Assembly (NCBI GenBank): GCA_026391315.1
Contig: JAPLDT010000017.1
Span: 1-39,420, forward strand
Length of the DNA: 39,420 nt
Source: Bacteroidia bacterium
GTDB taxonomy: Bacteria; Bacteroidota; Bacteroidia; Bacteroidales; Prolixibacteraceae
Direction of reading: 5' to 3'
The position numbers and the translations under genes are program-made. A model generated the notes under the pieces. The model was given only the letters and a program-made list of their open reading frames with translations. It had not been told where the DNA came from and searched no databases. Positions within the stretch are counted from its first letter, which is position 1; each line of letters begins with the position of its first letter. Below, piece after piece: positions 16,012 through 23,711 of this stretch.

Positions 16012-17100
16012 TTATTCATGCGCCAGAAACAATTCATGTAATTTTTGTGCCAGTATTTTTTTGTCAGGTATGGCCATCAGGTATTGGGCAACCATTGTCG
16101 GACTTAAACTTCGGTTCAAAGCATACTCAACTACCTCATCGTCCTTGTCCCTGCAAAGTAATATCCCAATGGTTGGATTCTCATGGGTTTTTTTAATATC
16201 CCGATCCAGTGCTTCCAGATAGAAATTGGTTTTACCCAGGTATTCCGGTTCAAACCGACTGGTTTTAAGTTCAAAAGCGATCAAACATTGAAGGGATCTG
16301 TGAAAAAACAGAAGGTCGATTCTAAAATCGCGATTGCCAACCTTAATTGGAAATTCTTCACCGACAAGCAGATAGTCAGATCCCAATTCCAGCAAAAAGT
16401 GCTTTAATTCATGCAACAAAGCTTTCCTTAGTTCATTTTCGATATAAGGTTCAGGAAGGTTCAAGAATTCAAAAACATAGCTGTCTTTAAATACGTTGCT
16501 AAAATCCTGGGGCAGTTGTTTGATGTTTTTTGAAAGATGGGCATTCCCCAGCATGACCCGTTCAAATACTCCGCTGTTAATTTGTCTGTCCAATTCCCTT
16601 TTGCTGTAATGGTCCTGAATACAAAGCCGGATATAAAACTCTCTTTCTTCCGCCGATTTGCATCTTCCGATAATAATCAGATGATGAGTCCAGCTTATTT
16701 TAGCCAAAATTGTCTTACGAATATCATCGCTCTCAATGATGGGGATTTCCTCCTCCTGTAAATGTCGCACCAGTGGTGCGACATTTACAGGAGGTTATAA
16801 ATCAGTATCTTGTAAATGTCGCACCACTGGTGCGACATTTGGCGCATCCTTATACAATTGATAAAACTGACACATCCGGTAGATGTTTTTCTTGTCAAAT
16901 CCTTTGATATCCGGATATCTGTTTTTGATAAAGTTCGTCAACTCAACAACAGTACTTTCTCCCCAGGAAGCGTTCCCCAATTTTTCAGAAACAAAATGCC
17001 CCACTTGCCAGTAAAGATTCACCAATTCGCTGTTTACAGTGTAAAGTGCCAGACTACGGGCACTTTGAAGCAGTGACACAATTTGTGAAAATTCATTCAT
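16012..17100 (-). pseudogene. DUF1016 (YhcG-like) PDDEXK nuclease gene interrupted by in-frame stop
   Basis: Read through, the frame is 362 residues, normal for the DUF1016 nuclease family, whose members are linked to R-M and defence islands. Residues 1-101 are the N-terminal domain (VNLYWQVGHFVSEKL, GFDKKNIYRMCQFYQLYKDAP). A TAA at 16795-16797 stops the frame, which resumes in phase without a frameshift. It continues into ISWTHHLIIIGRCKSAEEREFYI, RQINSGVFERVML and the PDDEXK-like core (FRIDLLFFHRSLQCLIAFELKT). The stop lies between two copies of NVAPxVRHLQ, coded by a tandem duplication of perfect palindromes (16752-16794, 16814-16840). A GTG at 16768-16770 could restart the second half. It could be a pseudogene, a two-part protein or a read-through gene. 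Confidence 0.8.
16752..16840. repeat. Two tandem perfect palindromes inside the DUF1016 gene
   Basis: Bases 16752-16794 form a 43-bp palindrome with perfect 21-bp arms around one central base; its core is TGTCGCACCAGTGGTGCGACA. Bases 16814-16840 form a 27-bp palindrome with 13-bp arms around one base, the same core with C at the centre. The two are 19 bp apart. In the gene frame both encode NVAP(L/V)VRHLQ, and the stop codon TAA lies between them. Confidence 0.85.
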
Positions 17101-17306
17101 ACCTAAAAATTTAAATGATTGTGAATTTTGATCCAGAAACCAACCAATCGGGAATTGGTTTATAGGTCTCTATTAAAGTTACCCAATTTTGACCAGAATT
17201 CCAAATTTGCATGATGGAAACCTCTTAGCATGACTTCTAAGTAGCAATCATCCAGATCAAACCACCTCTTTCTGACCAGTTTTATCCTTCCCATCCCTTT
17301 TTTTTA

Positions 17307-17314
17307 TAATTTTG
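17307..17314 (+). promoter_or_regulatory. Candidate -7 box for cysS
   Basis: TAATTTTG matches TAnnTTTG and ends 26 nt before the cysS start codon. A TTTA rather than TTTG lies about 22 nt upstream. Confidence 0.4.
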
Positions 17315-17340
17315 CAGCTTGATATTTAGATACAACCACC

Positions 17341-18816
17341 ATGGAAAAGTTAACGCTGCACAACACCCTGACCCGTAAAAAGGAGCTTTTTGTCCCCATT
17401 CACAAGGATCATGTCGGGATGTATGTCTGCGGTCCGACTGTCTATGGGAATGCCCACCTGGGGCATGCCCGTCCGGCAATCACCTTTGATTTACTCTTTC
17501 GGTATTTGTTGCACATTGGATACAAGGTAAGGTACGTCAGAAATATCACAGATGTGGGTCATCTGGTCAACGATGCGGATGAAGGAGAAGACAAGGTGGC
17601 AAAAAAAGCCAAAGTGGAGGAACTGGAACCGATGGAAATCGTTCAAATCTACACCAACAGCTACCGCAAGAACATGGCGCAGCTCAACGTGCTTCCGCCC
17701 AGCATTGAACCCACTGCTTCAGGGCATATCATCGAGCAGATCGAAGCTGTAAAGAAGATGATTGAAGCCGGATTTGCCTATGAAACAAATGGTTCCGTTT
17801 ATTTTGATGTGGAGACCTATGCAAAAAACCATCCTTACGGGATACTTTCCGGCCGAAAAATTGAGGATCTCTATACCAATACCCGCGACCTGGATGGTCA
17901 GAACGAGAAGAGATCAGGTTTGGATTTTGCGTTATGGAAAAATGCCTTGCCCGAACATATCATGCGCTGGCCGTCACCCTGGGGTATCGGTTTCCCGGGA
18001 TGGCACACGGAATGTACGGCCATGAGCACCAAATACCTGGGTGAGACTTTCGATATCCACGGAGGCGGACTGGATCTTCTTTTCCCGCACCACGAAGCAG
18101 AGATTGCCCAGGGAGTGGCTTGTTTTGGTCATGCTACTGTTAACTATTGGATTCATAACAACATGATCACCATCAATGGTCAGAAAATGGGCAAATCACT
18201 GGGTAATTTTATCCAGTTGGATGAGTTCTTCACGGGCAACCATCCTTTGCTCGAAAAGGCCTACAATCCAATGACCATTCGCTTCTTCATGCTACAGGCA
18301 CACTACCGTAGTCCGCTCGATTTCTCCAATGAGGCACTCCAGGCTGCCGAAAAAGGATTTGAACGGCTGATGAATGCCATGGCATTGCTCAAAAACCTGA
18401 AAACAGCCGACACTTCCACCCTGGATGTGGAAAAGCTGAAAAGGAATTGCTATGATGCATTGAACGACGACCTAAACAGTCCGATCCTCATTGCCCACCT
18501 TTTTGACGGAGCGAAAATGATCAACTCTGTCAATGACGGGAACATGACAATCACGGCTGCTGATCTCGTGAAACTTCAGCAGCTTTATACCGACTTGGTT
18601 TACGATGTCCTTGGATTACAGCCTTCCGGCGACAGCCCGGAAAACGGCAACAGCGAGCTATTCGGGCAGATGGTTGAGCTTCTGCTCATCCTGCGGCAAG
18701 AGGCAAAAACCAAAAAGGATTGGACTACTTCCGACCAGATCCGCGACCGCCTCACCGCTTTGGGCTTTGAAATCAAAGACACCAAAGAGGGGGCAGACTG
18801 GAAACTCAAAAATTGA
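17341..18816 (+). CDS. cysS: Cysteinyl-tRNA synthetase
   Basis: A 491-residue class I aminoacyl-tRNA synthetase that charges tRNA-Cys. The zinc-ligand cysteine and HIGH-type motif sit in [57 protein letters not shown] contains further zinc ligands. The adenylate loop reads KMGKSLGNF, with Gly in place of the usual Ser of KMSKS. The C-terminal part carries the helical anticodon region ([38 protein letters not shown]). Length is normal. It is a single-copy housekeeping gene and seems monocistronic, with a Bacteroidota -7 box 26 nt upstream. Confidence 0.95.
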   Translation: MEKLTLHNTLTRKKELFVPIHKDHVGMYVCGPTVYGNAHLGHARPAITFDLLFRYLLHIGYKVRYVRNITDVGHLVNDADEGEDKVAKKAKVEELEPMEIVQIYTNSYRKNMAQLNVLPPSIEPTASGHIIEQIEAVKKMIEAGFAYETNGSVYFDVETYAKNHPYGILSGRKIEDLYTNTRDLDGQNEKRSGLDFALWKNALPEHIMRWPSPWGIGFPGWHTECTAMSTKYLGETFDIHGGGLDLLFPHHEAEIAQGVACFGHATVNYWIHNNMITINGQKMGKSLGNFIQLDEFFTGNHPLLEKAYNPMTIRFFMLQAHYRSPLDFSNEALQAAEKGFERLMNAMALLKNLKTADTSTLDVEKLKRNCYDALNDDLNSPILIAHLFDGAKMINSVNDGNMTITAADLVKLQQLYTDLVYDVLGLQPSGDSPENGNSELFGQMVELLLILRQEAKTKKDWTTSDQIRDRLTALGFEIKDTKEGADWKLKN

Positions 18817-18952
18817 CAGTTAACAATTGATAATGGACAACTGTCAACTAAAGTGAACTAAATTGTCTAAAGTTTTTGTTTTGAACCAATACAGTGCCGA
18901 TACCATAAGTACTTTAGTCACTTTAGCTCACTCTAGTCACTTTAGGCATTTC
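18815..18952. repeat. Convergent spacer made of palindromes
   Basis: TTGACAGTT (18815-18823) and AACTGTCAA (18838-18846) form a perfect stem directly at the cysS stop and may terminate it. Further on, CTAAAGTGA-type words near 18850-18875 are inverted against ACTTTAGTCACTTTAG near 18909-18948, ending at the stop of the convergent zinc-ribbon gene. Confidence 0.5.
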
Positions 18953-19387
18953 TTAATAAGTGAAAAGCTTTCGCACATCCTTTTTCTCGTCATCGGAGAG
19001 ATGAGTCAGCGAATCAAGGGCGGCGCTTATCTTTGATTTAAAATTCCAGCAAGTCATCTGTCTGAGGGAAAGTCTTCTGGCAAACTCGTAGGTTGAAATG
19101 GTCTCATTCCCTTTGCATACCTGGAAGGCTATGTAAAAGGCTTTGCTGATCGGAAACTTGCAGTTGTGAAAAATTGTTCCGGCAGTTGCCGATTCTTCGC
19201 TTTTGCATTTTGTGCATCTCCTCGAAAATGGGGTCTTGCCAGTGCAGTAGTTGGTGTTTCCACATTTCCTGCATTCAAATCCCTCCCCCCATTTTAATGC
19301 AGAGATAAACTCAAGACATTTCTCATCGCTTTGAAACATCAAGTCAAGCTCATCTGGAGTCAGATCCTCTGAAAAGAAATTCTTCAT
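18953..19387 (-). CDS. IS1595/ISXO2-type zinc-ribbon protein, stand-alone
   Basis: A 144-residue protein matching only the N-terminal part of IS1595-family transposases. It shows the zinc ribbon (CRKCGNTNYC...CTKCKSEESATAGTIFH, residues ~39-73), then the helical block KFPISKAFYIAFQVCKGNETISTYEFARRL. The catalytic DDE domain that normally follows is absent: the frame ends after SLTHLSDDEKKDVRKLF. No terminal inverted repeats or target duplication were found around it. It is either a truncated transposase remnant or a domesticated DNA-binding protein; the intact frame and its own TATTTTTG box just upstream favour retained expression. With that box so close, the transcript could be nearly leaderless. 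Confidence 0.7.
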   Translation of the reverse strand: MKNFFSEDLTPDELDLMFQSDEKCLEFISALKWGEGFECRKCGNTNYCTGKTPFSRRCTKCKSEESATAGTIFHNCKFPISKAFYIAFQVCKGNETISTYEFARRLSLRQMTCWNFKSKISAALDSLTHLSDDEKKDVRKLFTY

Positions 19388-19391
19388 TTTG

Positions 19392-19399
19392 CAAAAATA
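19392..19399 (-). promoter_or_regulatory. Candidate -7 box for zinc-ribbon gene
   Basis: On the minus strand TATTTTTG ends 5 nt before the start codon, which would leave almost no 5' leader. Confidence 0.3.
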
Positions 19400-19451
19400 G
19401 TGATAATAAAAAGATTTAAGTGATAGTAATACGATTTAAAATTAATTTTTC

Positions 19452-19459
19452 TATTTTTG
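19452..19459 (+). promoter_or_regulatory. Candidate -7 box for the ArsM-like gene
   Basis: TATTTTTG matches TAnnTTTG, 75 nt before the chosen ATG at 19535. No good -33 element was seen. Confidence 0.35.
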
Positions 19460-19534
19460 TCGGATCAATGCAACGATTGACGAACTTAGTTGGTTAGTAA
19501 TTGTTTATTTAATGGATTAGTTTTTTGTAAAGAT

Positions 19535-20188
19535 ATGGATTATTCTAGTATAAATCTTAGGTACAGTCAGTTGGCCAAGACAGAATGCTGTCTTTCTTGT
19601 GGTGGTGCACTCAATTTTTCAAAAATTCAGCCCGGTGAAATTTGTGTGGACCTGGGAAGCGGACGGGGTACCGATGTGCTTCGAATGGCCGAACAGGCAG
19701 GAGAAGAGGGATTTGCATACGGTATAGATATTTCGGATGGCATGTTGGCAACCGCCAGGGAGAATGCCGGTAAATTTGGAGTCAGCAATGTCAAATTTAT
19801 CCAAAGTGAACTGGAGAAACTGGAACTGCCTGATCAAACAGCAGATCTGGTTGTATCGAATTGTACCATCAACCACGCTGCAGATAAAGCAGCCGTATGG
19901 AACGAAATTTTCAGGATTCTGAAAAAGGGGGGGCGTTTTGTCATAAGCGATATTTATGCGACCTCATCTGTTCCGGAGGAGTACCGCAACGATCCGGTAG
20001 CAGTTTCAGAGTGCTGGGCAGGCTCGGTTACACGCGAGGAGTATCTGGATACCCTTAACGCAGCCGGATTTCAAACAATCACGATTCTGGAAGAATCCAA
20101 ACCTTATCCGAAAGGGAAGGTAGAGGTCTGCAGTTTCACCATAGCCGGGGAAAGGCCGAAAGGCAAAACCTGCGGCTGCAAAGCATAG
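19535..20188 (+). CDS. ArsM-like SAM-dependent methyltransferase
   Basis: A 217-residue class I methyltransferase. The SAM-binding motif is VDLGSGRGTD (38-47), with GIDISDGML further on. It resembles arsenite methyltransferases in its cysteines: C22 in ECCLSCGGA, C110 in VVSNCTINH and C160 in SECWAGS sit where ArsM has arsenic-binding thiols. Two more cysteines close the tail (KTCGCKA), and C18-C19 add a pair at the front. It is shorter than typical ArsM. The ATG at 19535 is preferred over an upstream TTG, since the family-like sequence starts there. A 32-residue Cys-rich ORF follows 55 nt later and a terminator ends the unit. Substrate may be arsenite, or the thiols of a peptide; sequence alone does not decide. 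Confidence 0.72.
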   Translation: MDYSSINLRYSQLAKTECCLSCGGALNFSKIQPGEICVDLGSGRGTDVLRMAEQAGEEGFAYGIDISDGMLATARENAGKFGVSNVKFIQSELEKLELPDQTADLVVSNCTINHAADKAAVWNEIFRILKKGGRFVISDIYATSSVPEEYRNDPVAVSECWAGSVTREEYLDTLNAAGFQTITILEESKPYPKGKVEVCSFTIAGERPKGKTCGCKA

Positions 20189-20243
20189 TGGCTTTTCTAA
20201 GCAAATATATAATTACGTAATTCATTCATTAATTGTTTTTTAA

Positions 20244-20342
20244 ATGAAAAGTTTGGTTAAAAAGCAGGAAGCGCAGAAAAGCGTGGTGATAGCCCAGTGC
20301 TGTGCCAAGACTTCCAAGTCGGTTGTGGGATGCCACGACTAA
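20244..20342 (+). CDS. 32-residue Cys-rich peptide, candidate precursor
   Basis: This small ORF of 32 codons plus stop lies between the methyltransferase stop and a strong hairpin. The first 18 residues are basic and polar (MKSLVKKQEAQKSVVIAQ), leader-like; the last 14 carry C19, C20 and C30 (core CCAKTSKSVVGCHD). The upstream sequence is A/T-rich, as usual in this phylum, with no Shine-Dalgarno site. A radical SAM/SPASM protein, a common modifier of short ribosomal peptides, is encoded 327 nt downstream, and the ArsM-like methyltransferase lies directly upstream. It could be a RiPP precursor, a metal- or metalloid-binding peptide, or a chance ORF. I do not recognise a named family. Confidence 0.5.
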   Translation: MKSLVKKQEAQKSVVIAQCCAKTSKSVVGCHD

Positions 20343-20351
20343 ATCATCCTG

Positions 20352-20390
20352 AATAGGCTGCCAGGAGAGCAATTTCCTGGTAGGCTTATT
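20352..20390 (+). terminator. Terminator hairpin after the Cys-rich ORF
   Basis: CCAGGA/TCCTGG with an 8-nt loop is extended by AATAGGCTG pairing with TAGGCTTATT through one bulge and a wobble, then CTTT. It lies 10 nt past the small ORF stop and separates it from the downstream radical SAM gene. The spacer 20391-20453 holds only purine-rich sequence (GGAGACTAGGAGA-like). Confidence 0.6.
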
Positions 20391-20453
20391 CTTTAAGGAA
20401 AGACTAGGAGACTAGGAGAAGGGAAGACGGGGTGAGTGGAACTCCGGAGCTAT

Positions 20454-20600
20454 ACCGCGAAGCGGTTAAATGTTAATAGCCCGGGGTGAGCGACGAAGGA
20501 GCATAACCCCGGGTAAAAGAATGCATAAGAACCACCGTCCGTGGTAGCAGATAGAAAAAACGTTGAAAGATTTATTCGGACGGAAAGAATAAATATTGAA
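20454..20600 (+). repeat. Structured dispersed element, copy 2
   Basis: Hairpin 1 ACCGC/GCGGT (20454-20466), hairpin 2 CCCGGGGT/ACCCCGGG (20480-20513) and closing stem CCGTCCG (20535-20541)/CGGACGG (20577-20583) around 35 nt, ending AAAGAATAAATATTGAA. The radical SAM gene starts 69 nt later in the same orientation. Arm sequences differ from copies 1 and 3 but pairing is kept. Confidence 0.75.
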
Positions 20601-20668
20601 TGAAGCGCAATCGACCCTTCGGCTGGCTCAGGAACCGAATCGAAAATCCAAAATCGAAAATTGTCTAA

Positions 20669-22009
20669 ATGATCCTATCAAAACACAATATTGTATCCAA
20701 AGTAGCTGGTTCAGAGAGCTATTTCGTAGTGAACCTGTTAAGCGGAAATGCCGATCTTCTTACCAAAGAAGAGGCTGATACTTTGACGAAACAAGATATA
20801 GCGTTGGCTGAGAACCAGCAAATGGTTAATGATCTTGCTGAAAACGGGTACATCATCACTGCCGAAAACGAGAATAAAATCTACCGCAACCGTTATTTTG
20901 ATTTTGTAGATCAACGGGACGATGAAGAGGTTCAGCTCTTCTTTGTTCCGAATTACAGTTGCAATTTTAGCTGTAGTTATTGTTACCAGGATGAGTACAC
21001 CAATCCACATCAGCGTGCAACGCCCGAACTGATCCATGCTTTCTTCGACTATGTCAGGAAAGAACTGCCTGGAAGGCGTAAATACCTGACCATTTTCGGC
21101 GGCGAACCGTTGTTAAATACTCCCCAACAGCGCGAACTGATTGCACTTTTGGTTGAGAAATCCAATGAAGCAGGAATAGATATTTGTGTTGTTACCAATG
21201 GTTATTACCTTGAAAACTATATTGATCTGCTCTCAAAAGGGAAAATCCGCGAGATACAAATCACCCTGGATGGCACAAAAAAGATCCACGATCAGCGGCG
21301 TTTTATCAAAGGAGGTTCACCTACTTTTGAGCCGATCGTAAGGGGTATCGATGCCGCGTTGACAGCAGGTTTTCCGGTTAATCTACGGATGGTGATCGAC
21401 AAGCAAAATATCGGGAATCTTCCTGAACTGGCCTCTTTTGCCATTGAAAAGGGATGGACCTCGCATCCTTTGTTTAAAACGCAAATTGGTCGGAACTATG
21501 AATTGCATCACTGTCAGTCAACTCCTGATCAGTTGTTTACGAGAATTTCGCTGTTCAGGAAAATTTTTGAACTAACAGAAGAATATCCGCATATCCTGAA
21601 ATTTTACAAACCCTCCTATTCGGTGGCCAAATATCTTTCCGAGAACGGTACCCTGCCTGACCCGTTGTTTGATGCCTGTCCGGCGTGCAAATCGGAGTGG
21701 GCATTTGACTACACCGGACGAATTTACTCCTGTACTGCAACCGTCGGCAAAGAGGAGGAGGCATTGGGTACTTTTTACCCGGAGGTAACAAAAAACGAGC
21801 AGTTGATACATCAATGGGCTTCGCGGGATGTCACCTCCATTGAAGAGTGCCGGAATTGTTCAGTACAACTCGCATGCGGCGGAGGGTGCGGTTCGGTGGC
21901 TAAAAACAAGAATGGCTCCATCCTTTCGCCCGACTGCCGTCCCGTGAAAGAGTTGCTGGAGATTGGTTTCAGGGCGTATTTCGGCGCAGAATTGACAATT
22001 GAAAGTTGA
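20669..22009 (+). CDS. Radical SAM/SPASM domain protein, probable peptide maturase
   Basis: A 446-residue protein. Residues 1-~90 look like the small winged-helix/PqqD-like front found on peptide-modifying radical SAM enzymes (SESYFVVNLLSGNADLLTKE). The radical SAM cluster motif CxxxCxxC is C98, C102 and C105 in YSCNFSCSYCYQDEY. The barrel continues with FGGEPLLN and TNGYYL. The C-terminal SPASM region begins at C337-P-A-C340 and continues with YSCTATVG, SIEECRNC and ACGGGCGS, enough cysteines for auxiliary iron-sulfur clusters. Such enzymes make thioether or carbon-carbon links in ribosomal peptides or modify enzyme partners. The nearest small ORF is the Cys-rich one at 20244. Structured repeat copy 2 forms its leader. 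Confidence 0.85.
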   Translation: MILSKHNIVSKVAGSESYFVVNLLSGNADLLTKEEADTLTKQDIALAENQQMVNDLAENGYIITAENENKIYRNRYFDFVDQRDDEEVQLFFVPNYSCNFSCSYCYQDEYTNPHQRATPELIHAFFDYVRKELPGRRKYLTIFGGEPLLNTPQQRELIALLVEKSNEAGIDICVVTNGYYLENYIDLLSKGKIREIQITLDGTKKIHDQRRFIKGGSPTFEPIVRGIDAALTAGFPVNLRMVIDKQNIGNLPELASFAIEKGWTSHPLFKTQIGRNYELHHCQSTPDQLFTRISLFRKIFELTEEYPHILKFYKPSYSVAKYLSENGTLPDPLFDACPACKSEWAFDYTGRIYSCTATVGKEEEALGTFYPEVTKNEQLIHQWASRDVTSIEECRNCSVQLACGGGCGSVAKNKNGSILSPDCRPVKELLEIGFRAYFGAELTIES

Positions 22010-22048
22010 CAATGAAGCACTGAGCGCTGAGAAAATGAGAAGTGAGAA

Positions 22049-22296
22049 GGGGCGACTTGGCGAGGGGGAGAGTGGGGCGAGTGGTTTAAAAGGGAAACAC
22101 GAGTGGTGACAGGGAGCGTGGAAGACGGAGAAAGTTCGACTCCTGAGTTTAGCCACGTAGTGGCGAAATCTTGGTAGCCAGGGGTGGAGCGAAGCGGAAC
22201 CCCTGGTAAATGAATGCAAAACGACCCACCGTCCGCGTAAGTAATTTGAAAAATGGTTGATGATTGTTTCGGACGGAAAGAGCAAATATTGGAAAG
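22049..22296 (+). repeat. Structured dispersed element, copy 3
   Basis: Hairpin 1 GCCAC/GTGGC (22152-22164), hairpin 2 CCAGGGGT/ACCCCTGG (22178-22206) with loop GGAGCGAAGCGGA, closing stem CCGTCCG (22229-22235)/CGGACGG (22270-22276) around 34 nt, then AAAGAGCAAATATTGGAAAG. The G-rich front from 22049 matches that of copy 1. The Trx-TrxR gene begins 27 nt after the end. Nothing else is seen in 22010-22322 apart from an AATTGACAATTG-type repeat at the left edge. Confidence 0.75.
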
Positions 22297-22322
22297 AGAA
22301 TATCAAATAGAAATAAAAATAT

Positions 22323-23591
22323 ATGAAAGAGATCAACAGTTCAGAATTTGAACAGGAAGTATTAAACGGAGGTAAAGTTGTTTTGGATTTTTATTCTACA
22401 GAATGTCCTCCATGTGAAGCTGTCGCCCCCAAATTTGAATCATTGGCGGGGATGTACGGTCATGAAATTAAATTCATCAAGATGTACCGTCAGGCAAACC
22501 GGGAACTGTCTGACAAATTGGGCGTGAAATCTTCACCGACCCTGCTTTTCTTCGACCAGGGCAAAGAGGTTACAGAGCGATTGGCCGGAGGTATCAAGCG
22601 CAGCGAAATCGTCAAAAACCTGAATGCTATGCTGCCGGCAGAATCTGTCAGCAAAATTACAGGTAAAATTGTACCGCAGGTTTCTGAATATGATGTGATT
22701 GTCCTGGGAGGTGGTCCCGGTGGACTTACTGCCGGATTGTATCTCTGTCAGGCGAAGATCAAAACCGTATTGGTAGATATTTCACTTCCAGGCGGACATG
22801 TTTCGACCACACATGAAGTATCGAATTATCCCGGATTCATTGATCCACAGGCCGGATACATGCTGTCGCACAACATGTCCGAACAGACCAAACTGTGCGG
22901 AACTGTGTTCAAAGTTGCTGTAGATGTGACCAAAGTAGATCTGATTAAACGGACTGTGGTCATTGATGAATATGAGACCATCCATGCAAAAAAAATCATC
23001 ATCGCTACCGGTACAACGCCGAATCTTACAGGCGCCAAAGGTGAAAGGGAGCTGAAAGGGAAAGGCATCTCTTATTGCGCTACCTGCGATGCGAAATATT
23101 TTGTCGACAAAGAGGTGATAGTGATTGGTGGAGGTAACTCGGCCGTTGAGGAGAGTGACTTTATCGCCAAATTTGCTTCCAAAGTGACGATGGTCCATCA
23201 GTTTGCCGCCTTTACTGCCAACAAAACAGCACAGGATAAACTGCTGGCCAACCCAAAAATTCATCCCATCTTTTTGCATGAGCCCCGCTCCTTTAAAAAA
23301 GTTGGCGACCGTATGGTAGTCGATGTGGAGGATTTAACCACAAAGGAGATCAAAACGATTGAAGCCGACGGCGTCTTTATTTTCATTGGCATGAAGCCCA
23401 ATCTGGGTCTTTTTACCGACAAGCTGGAGCTGGATCAGTGGGGCTATATTAAAACCGATGATGAGATGCGGACCTCTATTCCCAATGTTTATGCGGTAGG
23501 GGATGTGATCAGCAAAAAATACCGTCAGATTACCACTGCTGTGGCGGATGGCACGATTGCCGCTATTTCGATTGCCAAAGAGTTGGATTGA
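22323..23591 (+). CDS. Thioredoxin-thioredoxin reductase fusion
   Basis: A 422-residue two-domain flavoprotein. Residues 1-~105 are a thioredoxin with active site C28-P-P-C31 (canonical is CGPC) and the cis-proline region VKSSPTLLFFDQG. Residues ~120-422 are a thioredoxin reductase: FAD motif VLGGGPGGLTAGL, redox pair CATC in ISYCATCDAKYF, NADPH motif VIGGGNSAVEE, and the C-terminal AVGDVISKKYRQITTAVADG. The order is thioredoxin first, the reverse of the fusion in Mycobacterium leprae. It should pass NADPH electrons to its own thioredoxin and then to a partner. It lies between a radical SAM gene and DUF302, so reduction of an ArsM-like enzyme or a Cys-rich peptide is plausible. A general housekeeping reductase is the alternative. 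Confidence 0.9.
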   Translation: MKEINSSEFEQEVLNGGKVVLDFYSTECPPCEAVAPKFESLAGMYGHEIKFIKMYRQANRELSDKLGVKSSPTLLFFDQGKEVTERLAGGIKRSEIVKNLNAMLPAESVSKITGKIVPQVSEYDVIVLGGGPGGLTAGLYLCQAKIKTVLVDISLPGGHVSTTHEVSNYPGFIDPQAGYMLSHNMSEQTKLCGTVFKVAVDVTKVDLIKRTVVIDEYETIHAKKIIIATGTTPNLTGAKGERELKGKGISYCATCDAKYFVDKEVIVIGGGNSAVEESDFIAKFASKVTMVHQFAAFTANKTAQDKLLANPKIHPIFLHEPRSFKKVGDRMVVDVEDLTTKEIKTIEADGVFIFIGMKPNLGLFTDKLELDQWGYIKTDDEMRTSIPNVYAVGDVISKKYRQITTAVADGTIAAISIAKELD

Positions 23592-23660
23592 GGTTAGAAA
23601 TAGATAGAAATAACTGGAAATAACCGGAAATAGGATTAATTTAGAAGGATGATTTCTGAA

Positions 23661-23674
23661 CCTGAAATTTCAGG
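23661..23674. promoter_or_regulatory. Perfect 14-bp palindrome before DUF302 gene
   Basis: CCTGAAATTTCAGG is its own reverse complement and lies 37 nt before the DUF302 start codon. It could be a repressor site. The preceding 23592-23640 stretch is a loose repeat of GAAATAACTG/GAAATAACCG. Confidence 0.35.
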
Positions 23675-23711
23675 CGATCTTACAAGTTTAATAGTATAAA
23701 AAACAATAGCC

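Noticed and set aside
18184-18198. KMGKS instead of KMSKS in cysteinyl-tRNA synthetase as a sign of altered function
   Set aside because: The rest of the enzyme is normal and this substitution is tolerated in class I synthetases, so it is not evidence for a new role.
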